This document shows, in pieces, positions 17,711-25,102 of a DNA stretch of 64,000 nucleotides. Source of the stretch: an uncultured Flavobacterium sp. Its GTDB lineage: Bacteria; Bacteroidota; Bacteroidia; Flavobacteriales; Flavobacteriaceae. Position 1 is the first letter of the stretch. Each line of letters opens with the position of its first letter. The stretch spans positions 5,084,001 to 5,148,000 of the forward strand of contig NZ_OX638201.1 of assembly GCF_951805225.1 (NCBI RefSeq), read 5' to 3'. Both the position numbers and the translations under genes were made by a program. The notes below the pieces were generated by a model. That model had not been told where the DNA came from, made no database searches, and saw only the letters and a program-made list of their open reading frames with translations.

Positions 17711-17742
17711 GCTCAAATATGAGCTCAAAAGTATTATATTTG
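17711..17742. promoter_or_regulatory. Divergent promoters and likely Xre operator
   Basis: An exact GCTCA-AATA-TGAGC repeat is at 17711-17724. Next to it are a plus-strand -7 box TATATTTG at 17735-17742 and a minus-strand -7 box TACTTTTG reading 17733 to 17726. The repeat falls at the start site of the regulator transcript and near -33 of the divergent gene. Autoregulation by the Xre protein is inferred. Confidence 0.5.
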
Positions 17743-17763
17743 AAAGATATAAAAAATAAGACT

Positions 17764-17994
17764 ATGGCTACAGAAAGGCTTTCGAAAGAAGAAGAACAAA
17801 GATTGATAGATTTTTTTAATAAAACTGTAGATGCAAAAGATCTGGCAAAGACAATACGACGCCTAAATTATTTAATTGCTTTAGGGATTATGAGAAAAGA
17901 TGAAACTCTAAAATTAGAGGTTGCCAAGATAGAAGAAGGTTTTTATTGGCTAAATGAATTTGCAGAAATTTTAGATCCTTATTTGGAAGTTTAA
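17764..17994 (+). CDS. Small hypothetical protein divergent from the Xre gene
   Basis: I choose the ATG at 17764 (76 residues, MATERLSKEEEQ), because the -7 box at 17735-17742 places transcription start after the upstream in-frame ATG at 17719. The product is charged and predicted all-helical: KEEEQRLIDFFNKTVDAKDLAK, then RRLNYLIALGIM. There is no signal peptide. I do not recognise the family. Its placement opposite a single-domain Xre repressor suggests that it is controlled by it. Confidence 0.65.
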   Translation: MATERLSKEEEQRLIDFFNKTVDAKDLAKTIRRLNYLIALGIMRKDETLKLEVAKIEEGFYWLNEFAEILDPYLEV

Positions 17995-18030
17995 TAGAAA
18001 TGGAGATTGTGTTCGTAACAAGTTTGCGTT

Positions 18031-18064
18031 AAACCCGACAGGTTTTAAAAACCTGTCGGGTTTA
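18031..18064. repeat. Palindrome AAACCCGACAGG..CCTGTCGGGTTT
   Basis: Nearly perfect arms of about 15 bp around a TTTTAAAA centre. It could form a strong hairpin 35 bp after the 17764 gene and may also end its transcript. Confidence 0.8.
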
Positions 18065-18069
18065 GAATT

Positions 18070-18360
18070 ATATTGTGGTTACGTTGTGTTCAAGGGATTG
18101 AAATCCCTTGCTACAAAATAGATCATTCCTTCGGAATTTTATGTAGCGTTCCGGAGGAACAAAGTATATTGTAGGGATGGATTTTAATCCATTCTAGGTA
18201 GTTATAATCGACAAATATTGTGGTTACGTTGTGTTCAAGGGATTGAAATCCCTTGCTACAATATAGATCATTCCTTCGGAATTTTATGCAGAGTTCCAGC
18301 GGAACGAACTATATTGTAGGGATGGATTTTAATCCATTCTATGTAATAATGATCGACAAA
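18070..18360. repeat. Two tandem copies of a 145-bp repeat
   Basis: Unit 1 is 18070-18214 and unit 2 is 18215-18360, both beginning ATATTGTGGTTACGTTGTG and ending near CGACAAA, with few differences. Each unit contains small palindromes: CAAGGGATTGAAATCCCTTG, ATTCCTTCGGAAT, a GTTCC..GGAAC arm and GGATTTTAATCC. A partial third start (TATTGGGGTTGCATTGTG) occurs at 18421. I find no believable gene within it; the open frame at 18253-18495 is an accident of the repeat. Confidence 0.85.
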
Positions 18361-18443
18361 AATAGGCGGCATTCTGTGCGGAGTTTCTTGCGGAGATTCC
18401 TCGTCCCTCGGAATGACAAATATTGGGGTTGCATTGTGTTTTC

Positions 18444-18476
18444 ATCTTTGTCAAAGTTCAAAACTTTGACAAAGAT
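18444..18476. repeat. CTTTGTCAAAG palindrome
   Basis: Exact 15-bp arms ATCTTTGTCAAAGTT and complement. Relatives are at 20177-20207 (imperfect) and 63727-63759. Confidence 0.8.
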
Positions 18477-18489
18477 TAGGATGTTGCTT

Positions 18490-18515
18490 AAATGAACTTA
18501 TATCACTTATATGGT
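18490..18515 (+). repeat. 26-bp dispersed repeat, copy 2
   Basis: Same unit as at 16358, 39364 and 47235. It lies between the repeat patch and the tRNA-Leu terminator. Confidence 0.85.
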
Positions 18516-18553
18516 TAAAAAGTAGTGGTGAAATTCGGCGAAAGCCTAAAAAT

Positions 18554-18585
18554 AAAAAAGCTTCTGATTTCTCAGAAGCTTTTTC
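18554..18585 (-). terminator. Terminator of tRNA-Leu
   Basis: The stem AAAAGCTTCTGA / TCAGAAGCTTTT has a T-run on both strands and lies directly after the tRNA 3' end. Confidence 0.85.
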
Positions 18586-18587
18586 AG

Positions 18588-18669
18588 TGCGGATAATAGG
18601 ACTCGAACCTACACGCCTTGCGGCACCAGATCCTAAGTCTGGCATGTCTACCAATTTCACCATATCCGC
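18588..18669 (-). tRNA. tRNA-Leu(TAG)
   Basis: An 82-base class II tRNA. Acceptor arms GCGGATA / TATCCGC pair fully; the anticodon stem CCAGA / TCTGG encloses loop CTTAGGA with anticodon TAG. A long variable arm and the T-loop GGTTCGAGTCC are present. The discriminator is A and CCA is not encoded. The open frame that overlaps it (18451-18663, minus) is a translation artefact. Confidence 0.95.
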
Positions 18670-18778
18670 TCAATTGTGGGTGCAAAGATAAACATAACTT
18701 CTAGATTTCAAAACATTTTTTGAAAAAAAATATTAATTCTCTTTTTCGTATTTTTGAATTTCTATAAAAATAATTTAA

Positions 18779-20167
18779 ATGGAAAATATTAAGTCATACG
18801 TTCAACAACATAAAGATCGGTTTATCAATGAATTGATCGAATTATTGAAAATTCCGTCGGTAAGTGCCGACACTGCATATTCGCAAGATGTGATCGATAC
18901 TGCAGAAGCTGTTAAGGAAAGTTTAACAAAAGCAGGCTGTGATTTTGTCGAAATTTGCGATACTCCGGGCTATCCAATCATTTATGGAGAGAAAATAATC
19001 GACCCAAATTTACCTACAGTTCTAGTTTACGGACATTATGATGTTCAACCACCAGATCCTATCGAATTATGGACATCGCCACCATTCGAACCCGTAATCA
19101 AAAAAACAGAAATTCATCCAGAAGGCGCAATTTTTGCTCGTGGAGCATGCGATGACAAAGGACAAATGTACATGCACGTAAAAGCGCTTGAACTTATGGT
19201 GCAAACCAATACTTTGCCTTGTAACGTAAAATTCATGATCGAAGGCGAAGAAGAAGTAGGTTCAGCAAGTTTGGCTTGGTTTGTAGAACGCAATCAAGAG
19301 AAACTGAAAAACGACGTAATTCTTATTTCAGATACCGGAATGATCTCTAATCAACAACCGTCGATTACGACAGGTTTACGTGGTTTGAGTTATGTAGAGG
19401 TAGAAGTTACTGGGCCAAATCGTGATTTGCATTCAGGATTATACGGTGGAGCAGTGGCGAACCCAATTAATGTTTTGGCAAAAATGATCGCTTCTTTGCA
19501 TGACGAAGACAATCATATTACGATTCCTGGTTTCTACGATAACGTACAGGAATTATCTCTTGAAGAAAGAGCCGAAATGGCAAAAGCGCCTTTCAGCTTA
19601 GAAAAATATAAAAAAGCTTTAGACCTAAACGATGTGTATGGCGAAAAAGGATATTTAACCAACGAACGCAACTCGATTCGTCCAACATTAGACGTAAACG
19701 GAATCTGGGGCGGATATCAAGGCGAAGGAGCGAAAACCGTTATTGCGAGTAAAGCTTTTGCTAAAATCTCAATGCGTTTAGTTCCAAATCAGGATTGGCA
19801 TGAAATCACAGAGCTTTTTACTAAACATTTCACAAGCATTGCACCGTCTGGAGTTACAGTAAAAGTAACGCCACATCACGGTGGACAAGGTTATGTTACG
19901 CCAATTGACAGCGTTGGATATCAGGCAGCAAACAAAGCGTATACAGAAACGTTTGGAGTTCCTGCAATTCCTGTTCGTTCAGGCGGAAGTATTCCGATTG
20001 TAGCTTTATTCGAAAAAGAATTAAAAAGCAAAACAATCCTTATGGGCTTTGGTTTAGACAGCGATGCAATTCACTCGCCAAACGAGCACTTTGGAATCTT
20101 CAATTTCTTAAAAGGAATCGAAACTATTCCGTTGTTTTACAAATATTTTGTAGAGCTTTCTAAGTAA
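18779..20167 (+). CDS. M20-family dipeptidase (CNDP-like)
   Basis: A 462-residue cytoplasmic metallopeptidase. Metal and catalytic motifs are in place: VYGHYDVQPPDP (His86, Asp88), ARGACDDKGQ (bridging Asp125), EGEEEVGS (Glu157/158), and the late HSPNEHFGI. The GLRGLSYVEVEVTGPNRDLHSG stretch is the lid or dimerisation domain. Its nearest relatives by pattern are the cytosolic nonspecific dipeptidases rather than PepT or PepV. It hydrolyses dipeptides for amino-acid recycling. It is monocistronic, with a terminator after it. Confidence 0.93.
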   Translation: MENIKSYVQQHKDRFINELIELLKIPSVSADTAYSQDVIDTAEAVKESLTKAGCDFVEICDTPGYPIIYGEKIIDPNLPTVLVYGHYDVQPPDPIELWTSPPFEPVIKKTEIHPEGAIFARGACDDKGQMYMHVKALELMVQTNTLPCNVKFMIEGEEEVGSASLAWFVERNQEKLKNDVILISDTGMISNQQPSITTGLRGLSYVEVEVTGPNRDLHSGLYGGAVANPINVLAKMIASLHDEDNHITIPGFYDNVQELSLEERAEMAKAPFSLEKYKKALDLNDVYGEKGYLTNERNSIRPTLDVNGIWGGYQGEGAKTVIASKAFAKISMRLVPNQDWHEITELFTKHFTSIAPSGVTVKVTPHHGGQGYVTPIDSVGYQAANKAYTETFGVPAIPVRSGGSIPIVALFEKELKSKTILMGFGLDSDAIHSPNEHFGIFNFLKGIETIPLFYKYFVELSK

Positions 20168-20224
20168 GGTTTTGCTCTTTGTCAAAGTTTTAAACCTTTA
20201 CAAAGATGAATCTCAAATCATATA

Positions 20225-20254
20225 AAATCCGTTCAGAAATGAGCGGATTTTTTT
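20225..20254 (+). terminator. Terminator of the dipeptidase gene
   Basis: The stem AAATCCG(TTCA)..(TGA)GCGGATTT with a following T-run lies 58 bp after the stop. Confidence 0.75.
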
Positions 20255-20266
20255 ATTTCGAAATTG

Positions 20267-20411
20267 AATAGGCTCCAGCTTTAGCTGGAGTTTTTTGAGA
20301 ATAAAACAAATGGCTTTAGCCGAATTCTTTAATGTTTTACAGATATATTTATTTGGCTAAAGCCAATTTCGTCACGCTTTTTGTAAACCCCAGCTAAAGC
20401 TGGGGACTATT
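20267..20411. repeat. Three-level nested palindrome (CCAGCTTTAGCTGG family)
   Basis: The outer arm AATAGGCTCCAGCTTTAGCT.. at 20267-20290 pairs with 20388-20411; each outer arm is itself palindromic (CCAGCTTTAGCTGG). An inner pair TGGCTTTAGCC (20311) and GGCTAAAGCCA (20354) is nested within. Degenerate CTTTG-rich text continues to about 20500. No gene is seen between 20168 and 20570. Confidence 0.8.
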
Positions 20412-20570
20412 CAAAACCTTTGTTGCTTTGTAACTTTGGATCTTTGAGTCTAAAAGAAAAAAACTTTGTCCCTTTGAACCTCTGCACCTTTGAACCTTAA
20501 AAAAAGAAACCTTTTCTTGCAAATTCACTAATAAATTCTAGGTTTGTAGAATCACTTTTAGATATTACAT

Positions 20571-20990
20571 ATGAAAAAACTTTTTTTAGTATTGTTTTGC
20601 GGAATATTATTTTTAAGCTGTAAAAGCAAACTGATCAATCAGAAAATTGATCATAAAAAAGAAGGTGTTTGGATTGATGACTACGCCGAAGATGGTATAA
20701 ACATTAAATCATATGAATATTATAAACACGACAAGCCTGTTAAAAAGTGGAAAACCTACAATCAAGGGAAAATTTATAAAACAGAAAAATACAAAAGCGA
20801 AGTTTGCATTGTAAAATACTATCATGAAAACGGAAAACTGCAATCAAAAGGAAAAACCAGAGTTCAGGTTGATTCAATTGAAACGCATTGGTTTTATTTT
20901 GGAGTATGGAAATTTTATTCGGATAAAGGAAAATTAACCGAAATCAAGAACTACGATAAAGGTCAATTAATTTCGGAACAAAAAATTTGA
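20571..20990 (+). CDS. MORN-like (YwqK-type) repeat lipoprotein
   Basis: A 139-residue lipoprotein with Cys17 in the lipobox (LFLSCKSK). The mature part has repeated strands of MORN/toxin-antitoxin YwqK type: KEGVWIDDYAEDG, KPVKKWKTYNQGKIYKTEKY, YYHENGKLQSKGK, GVWKFYSDKGKLTEIKNYDKGQL. Such repeats form a beta-solenoid; the family is widespread in Bacteroidota and its function is poorly known. The gene is convergent with saccharopine dehydrogenase and shares a terminator with it. Confidence 0.82.
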   Translation: MKKLFLVLFCGILFLSCKSKLINQKIDHKKEGVWIDDYAEDGINIKSYEYYKHDKPVKKWKTYNQGKIYKTEKYKSEVCIVKYYHENGKLQSKGKTRVQVDSIETHWFYFGVWKFYSDKGKLTEIKNYDKGQLISEQKI

Positions 20991-20998
20991 CAAAAAAA

Positions 20999-21025
20999 AT
21001 CCGCTTCTTTTGCCTAGAAGCGGAT
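20999..21025. terminator. Bidirectional terminator
   Basis: The stem ATCCGCTTCT / AGAAGCGGAT has A- and T-runs on the outside, between two convergent genes. Confidence 0.8.
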
Positions 21026-21071
21026 AAATAAAAAACTAAAAAAAAATTCTAAAAAACAAGCAATCCAGATC

Positions 21072-22436
21072 TTAGAACAAATCCGGATTGTATCCAAAAT
21101 AGGGCATAATCTGTTCGTTAAAAACAACCCCATATTCTTCTAACTCCTTCAAAATTGGTTGATACACTTCTTCTTTTATAGGAAGTTGTACGCCAGGAGT
21201 TGTAATTTTTTTATTCAAAATCAATAATGTCGCCATTGCAACCGGTAATCCAACCGTTTTTGCCATTGCCGTATACGTTTGATCGTCGCCAATGCAAACC
21301 ATTTTTGAGTCAATTTGCTTTTTCTCGCCATTAAGTTCGTAGCCAAACTTATGATACATTACAATCATATCTTTGTCATTTGGTTCAAGCGTCCAACTGT
21401 CCGAAAGTATTTTTTCTAATATCTGAGCCGGAGTTGCATTTGGCAGATTTACTTTTTTCTCAGGATTAAATAAATCCAATTCAAGAAGTTTATCCCACAT
21501 AATATCGTCCTGATCGATTTTTAAAATCAATCTCATTTTAATTTCTACAGAATCCGTTGGATGATAAGGCAGGAATGAATTCACGAACTCGCGGTAACTC
21601 ATGTTTTCTGAACCTTCCATGGTATAACTATCATCCGTCATACCCAATTGCACAAACATATTCCATGCTTTTGAGTAACCAACTCTTCGAATTGTTCCTC
21701 TATATAAGGTAAGAATATCATCTAAACCATAAATCGATCTGTATTTAAGAGAATCGCGGTTCGAATAAGCTTCAAATTTGCCGTAATCTTCAACTTCTAG
21801 AAACTCAGTTCTGCGAAATAAAGCTCCATACGGAATATATTTATAAGTTCCTTCCTGAATAAATTTTGCTGCTCCGCCTTGTCCGGCCAAAACAACATTT
21901 CTAGGCGCCCAGGTAAACTTGTAATTCCATAAATTATTATCAGATTCTGGTGCAACTAAACCACCGCAAAACGATTCAAAAAGTAACATTTTGCCACCTT
22001 TTGCTCTAATTTCGTCAATAACTTTCATGGCGCTCATATGGTCGATTCCAGGATCGAGACCAATTTCGTTCATGAAAATCAAGTTATTTTTCTTGGCTTT
22101 TTCATCCAGGGCTTGCATTGCATCACTTATATAAGATGCAGTTACAAGGTGTTTTTTAAATTCTAAACAGTCTTTGGCAATTTCGATATGCAAATGTGCC
22201 GGCAACATCGAGATTACAATAGAAGCTTTTTCTATAGCAGCTTTTCTTTCGGGAGCATTAAAAATATCTAAAGCTATTGCAGTTGCATTGGGGTGTTTCT
22301 GCGTCTTTTTTTCGGCTAGAGCCAAAGAAAGATCGGCTACTATAAGATGTAGATTTTCACTTTCAGATTTAGATAACAAATATCGTATCAATGACGATGC
22401 AGATCTGCCTGCTCCAATAATTAAAATGCTTCTCAT
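21072..22436 (-). CDS. Saccharopine dehydrogenase family protein
   Basis: This 454-residue protein begins with a Rossmann dinucleotide site, LIIGAGRSASSLI, followed by VADLSLALAEKK and ISMLPAHLHIEIAKDCLEFKKHLVTASY, the pattern of saccharopine dehydrogenase (NADP-dependent, glutamate-forming; LYS9-like). The motif EIGLDPGIDHMSAM is highly characteristic. In lysine metabolism the enzyme interconverts saccharopine and aminoadipate semialdehyde; in flavobacteria it more likely serves lysine breakdown. It is monocistronic. A -7 box and a palindrome lie just upstream. Confidence 0.92.
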   Translation of the reverse strand: MRSILIIGAGRSASSLIRYLLSKSESENLHLIVADLSLALAEKKTQKHPNATAIALDIFNAPERKAAIEKASIVISMLPAHLHIEIAKDCLEFKKHLVTASYISDAMQALDEKAKKNNLIFMNEIGLDPGIDHMSAMKVIDEIRAKGGKMLLFESFCGGLVAPESDNNLWNYKFTWAPRNVVLAGQGGAAKFIQEGTYKYIPYGALFRRTEFLEVEDYGKFEAYSNRDSLKYRSIYGLDDILTLYRGTIRRVGYSKAWNMFVQLGMTDDSYTMEGSENMSYREFVNSFLPYHPTDSVEIKMRLILKIDQDDIMWDKLLELDLFNPEKKVNLPNATPAQILEKILSDSWTLEPNDKDMIVMYHKFGYELNGEKKQIDSKMVCIGDDQTYTAMAKTVGLPVAMATLLILNKKITTPGVQLPIKEEVYQPILKELEEYGVVFNEQIMPYFGYNPDLF

Positions 22437-22453
22437 GTTTTAAATTTATAACA

Positions 22454-22482
22454 CAAATATATTAAAATGTTATATATGTAAC
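22454..22482 (-). promoter_or_regulatory. Promoter and possible operator of the saccharopine dehydrogenase gene
   Basis: A minus-strand -7 box TATATTTG (22461 to 22454) lies 18 bp from the start codon. The imperfect palindrome GTTATATATGTAAC at 22469-22482 occupies the spacer and -33 region, where a regulator could bind. Confidence 0.45.
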
Positions 22483-22594
22483 ACTTTTAATTTATTAAAA
22501 ATACATTCTTTTTTATTTTAATGCCAAAATGTGGCGGATTTCCTTTTAATAAAATATTTTTGAAAAGTAAAAAGCTTTTTAAATTCTATTGAAG

Positions 22595-22602
22595 TATTTT
22601 TG
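22595..22602 (+). promoter_or_regulatory. -7 box of the DUF423 gene
   Basis: TATTTTTG matches TAnnTTTG, 30 bp before the start. No -33 element was found at proper spacing. Confidence 0.4.
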
Positions 22603-22631
22603 TTTTATAAAAAAAAGAAAGTAGAGAAACT

Positions 22632-23018
22632 ATGGAAAGAAGAATTGTTTTAACAGGAGCTTTTATCGGAATGTTAGCTATTATTTTAGGTGCTTTTGGA
22701 GCTCATTTATTAAAGAAGTATTTATCTGTCGAAGAATTAAATACCTTTGAAGTTGGTGTTCGTTATCAAATGTATCATGCACTCTTTTTATTCTTTTTAT
22801 CTACCAGAAAAGACATCGCCGAAAAAACCTTAAAAACAATCTATAATTTAGTTGTTGCCGGTGTAGTTCTTTTTAGTGGTTCAATCTATTTATTGGCTAC
22901 AAAAAGTATAAGCTCATTTGATTTTAAAATTATCGTATTCGCAACACCTTTAGGCGGTTTCTTATTAATTATTGCTTGGGCGTTATTATTTGTTACGATT
23001 TTGAGGAGAAAATCATAA
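22632..23018 (+). CDS. DUF423 family membrane protein
   Basis: A 128-residue protein with four hydrophobic segments and the family hallmark LGAFGAHLLKKYLS near the N-terminus and VGVRYQMYHALFLF after it, as in YgdD. It is an integral inner-membrane protein of unknown function. The length is typical for the family. It lies divergent from the saccharopine dehydrogenase gene, 195 bp away. Confidence 0.9.
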   Translation: MERRIVLTGAFIGMLAIILGAFGAHLLKKYLSVEELNTFEVGVRYQMYHALFLFFLSTRKDIAEKTLKTIYNLVVAGVVLFSGSIYLLATKSISSFDFKIIVFATPLGGFLLIIAWALLFVTILRRKS

Positions 23019-23318
23019 AATCCCGAATAAAAAATTCTATCTAAAAATTAATCTTTAATTTTGTCTCATAAATAACATATAATCTTATTTATGTGAATTT
23101 ATTTTGTTTTTTACTTTAAACAGCAAAAAATGTAACAAATTCATTTATAAGGTTATAAGAAAACAAATTAAAAGCGGTTATTTTTTTGTTTTATTAAAAT
23201 TAAAGATCAATTTTTACTTTATTGATATAAATTAAAGTGAAATTGAAATATTTTTAAAGGTTTAATAATAAATTCTATAATTTTGCTTTTTATAAATATC
23301 ACACACAACTAAAAATTT
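23019..23318 (+). promoter_or_regulatory. AT-rich upstream region of the PEP carboxykinase gene
   Basis: This 300-bp non-coding stretch is very AT-rich. A TAATTTTG box at 23278-23285, 33 bp before the start codon, fits the -7 consensus, but no -33 TTTG is well placed. I see no riboswitch or clear palindrome. Its length suggests regulation of this gluconeogenic gene, but the sequence does not say by what. Confidence 0.4.
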
Positions 23319-24923
23319 ATGGACAGTCACACAGTTTTCACGCAATCGATTTCGCTAAATGATTTAGGAATTGAAAATGCAAAAGTTCGCTACCAATTAT
23401 CTGCAGATGAATTGCATGCGATTACTTTGCAATCAGGCCAAGGTGTTGAGAACTCTACTGGAGCTTTGGCAATTAATACAGGTGAATTTACAGGACGTTC
23501 TCCACAAGATCGTTTCATTGTAAAAGATAGTATAACTGAAGATCAGGTTTGGTGGGGAAATGTCAATATTCCATTTTCAACAGAAGCTTTCGAAAAATTA
23601 TACAATAAGGTAACTAAGTTTTTATCAGACAAAGAAGTTTTTGTACGTGATTCTTATGTTTGTTCAGATGCAAATTATAGATTAAATGTTCGTGTTGTTA
23701 CAGAAACAGCTTGGTCAAACTTATTTTGCTATAATATGTTCTTAAGACCAGAAGAGTCTGAACTTGCAAACTTTACGCCAGAATGGACAGTGATTTGTGC
23801 GCCAAGTTTTATGGCAGATCCTGCTGTAGACGGAACACGTCAGTCTAATTTTGCTATTTTGGACTTTACTAAAAAAGTTGCCCTTATTGGAGGAACTGGT
23901 TATACAGGAGAAATGAAAAAAGGAATTTTTTCTGCTTTAAATTTCATTCTGCCAGTTTTCAAAAATACTTTACCAATGCACTGTAGTGCAAATGTTGGAG
24001 AAGCTGGAGATACTGCAATTTTCTTTGGATTATCAGGAACAGGAAAAACAACTTTATCAGCAGATCCGGAACGTAAGTTAATTGGAGATGATGAGCACGG
24101 TTGGACTGCAGAAAATACAGTTTTCAACTTTGAAGGTGGTTGTTATGCAAAAGTGATTAATTTAACGGAAGAAAACGAACCGGACATTTTTAGAGCGATC
24201 AAAAAAGGAGCTCTTTTAGAAAATGTAGTTTTCAAACCGGGAACAAACGAAGTTGATTATGATGATGTTTCGATCACACAAAATACTCGTGTAAGTTATC
24301 CAATAACGCATATTGATAATATTCAGCCGGGATCTATTGGACATAATCCTAAAAATATATTTTTCTTAACGGCAGATTCTTTCGGAATTTTGCCTCCAAT
24401 CTCAAAACTAACTCCAGGTCAGGCTGCTTATCATTTTATTTCAGGATATACGGCAAAAGTTGCAGGAACTGAAGCAGGAGTTACAGAACCACAACCTAAT
24501 TTCTCAGCTTGTTTTGGAGCGCCATTTATGCCGTTACACCCAACACGATATGCAGAAATGCTAACTAAAAAAATGAAAGACACAGATGTAAAAGTTTGGT
24601 TGATCAATACTGGTTGGACAGGTGGAGCATACGGAACCGGAACTCGTATGAAGTTGAAATATACTCGTGCAATGATTACAGCTGCCTTAAAAGGAGAATT
24701 GGACAATGTAGAATATAAAAATCATGCAGTATTTGGAATTGCAAAACCACAATCTTGCCCAAATGTTCCAACTGAAATTTTAAATCCTAGAAATACTTGG
24801 GAAGACAAAGATTTATACGATAAAAAAGCAATAGAATTGGCTCAAAAATTCAAAGCTAATTTTGCCAAATTTGAAGAATTTGCAAATGCCGAAATCTTGG
24901 CAGGCGCACCGATTACAGAATAA
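23319..24923 (+). CDS. pckA: Phosphoenolpyruvate carboxykinase (ATP)
   Basis: The 534-residue enzyme has the usual length for the ATP-dependent family. The kinase-1a P-loop GLSGTGKTTLS lies near residue 237, followed by the metal-binding LIGDDEHGW (kinase-2). Earlier, GRSPQDRFIVKD carries the oxaloacetate-binding Arg, and RVSYPI and TAKVAGTEAG follow late. It decarboxylates and phosphorylates oxaloacetate to phosphoenolpyruvate, the entry step of gluconeogenesis. It is transcribed alone and has a strong terminator. Confidence 0.97.
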   Translation: MDSHTVFTQSISLNDLGIENAKVRYQLSADELHAITLQSGQGVENSTGALAINTGEFTGRSPQDRFIVKDSITEDQVWWGNVNIPFSTEAFEKLYNKVTKFLSDKEVFVRDSYVCSDANYRLNVRVVTETAWSNLFCYNMFLRPEESELANFTPEWTVICAPSFMADPAVDGTRQSNFAILDFTKKVALIGGTGYTGEMKKGIFSALNFILPVFKNTLPMHCSANVGEAGDTAIFFGLSGTGKTTLSADPERKLIGDDEHGWTAENTVFNFEGGCYAKVINLTEENEPDIFRAIKKGALLENVVFKPGTNEVDYDDVSITQNTRVSYPITHIDNIQPGSIGHNPKNIFFLTADSFGILPPISKLTPGQAAYHFISGYTAKVAGTEAGVTEPQPNFSACFGAPFMPLHPTRYAEMLTKKMKDTDVKVWLINTGWTGGAYGTGTRMKLKYTRAMITAALKGELDNVEYKNHAVFGIAKPQSCPNVPTEILNPRNTWEDKDLYDKKAIELAQKFKANFAKFEEFANAEILAGAPITE

Positions 24924-24945
24924 GGAAAGTTACTAATTCACATTT

Positions 24946-24978
24946 AAAAAAAGCTGTTCAGTGATGAACAGCTTTTTT
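24946..24978 (+). terminator. Terminator of pckA
   Basis: The stem AAAAAAGCTGTTCA / TGAACAGCTTTTTT with loop GTGA lies 23 bp after the stop. Confidence 0.9.
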
Positions 24979-24985
24979 GTTTTTT

Positions 24986-25048
24986 TGTCACACTGAGCGA
25001 AGTCGAAGTGCTTTTCTTTGCGGGACTTCGACTTCGCTCAGCCTGACA
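24986..25048. repeat. Full-length ACTGAGCGAAGTCGAAGT palindrome
   Basis: Arms of 24 bp at 24986-25009 and 25025-25048 differ from perfect complementarity at two positions. Half-copies of the same element lie inside hemW (34298-34327) and mvaD (46893-46922) and in the gap at about 39313-39338. A GAAACCTGAAACTTGAAAC element follows at 25078. Confidence 0.85.
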
Positions 25049-25102
25049 ATATTGTGAGTATCAATTTCAGAATTCGAACTTGAAACCTGAAACTTGAAAC
25101 AA

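Noticed and set aside
18070..18360. Considered as a CRISPR array
   Set aside because: Only two long units with no spacers, and no cas genes in the window.
18253..18495. 80-residue plus-strand frame
   Set aside because: It lies inside the 145-bp tandem repeat and adjoining palindromes and has no domain or promoter.
18451..18663. 70-residue minus-strand frame beginning MVKLVDMPDLGSGAA
   Set aside because: It is the translation of tRNA-Leu and its terminator.
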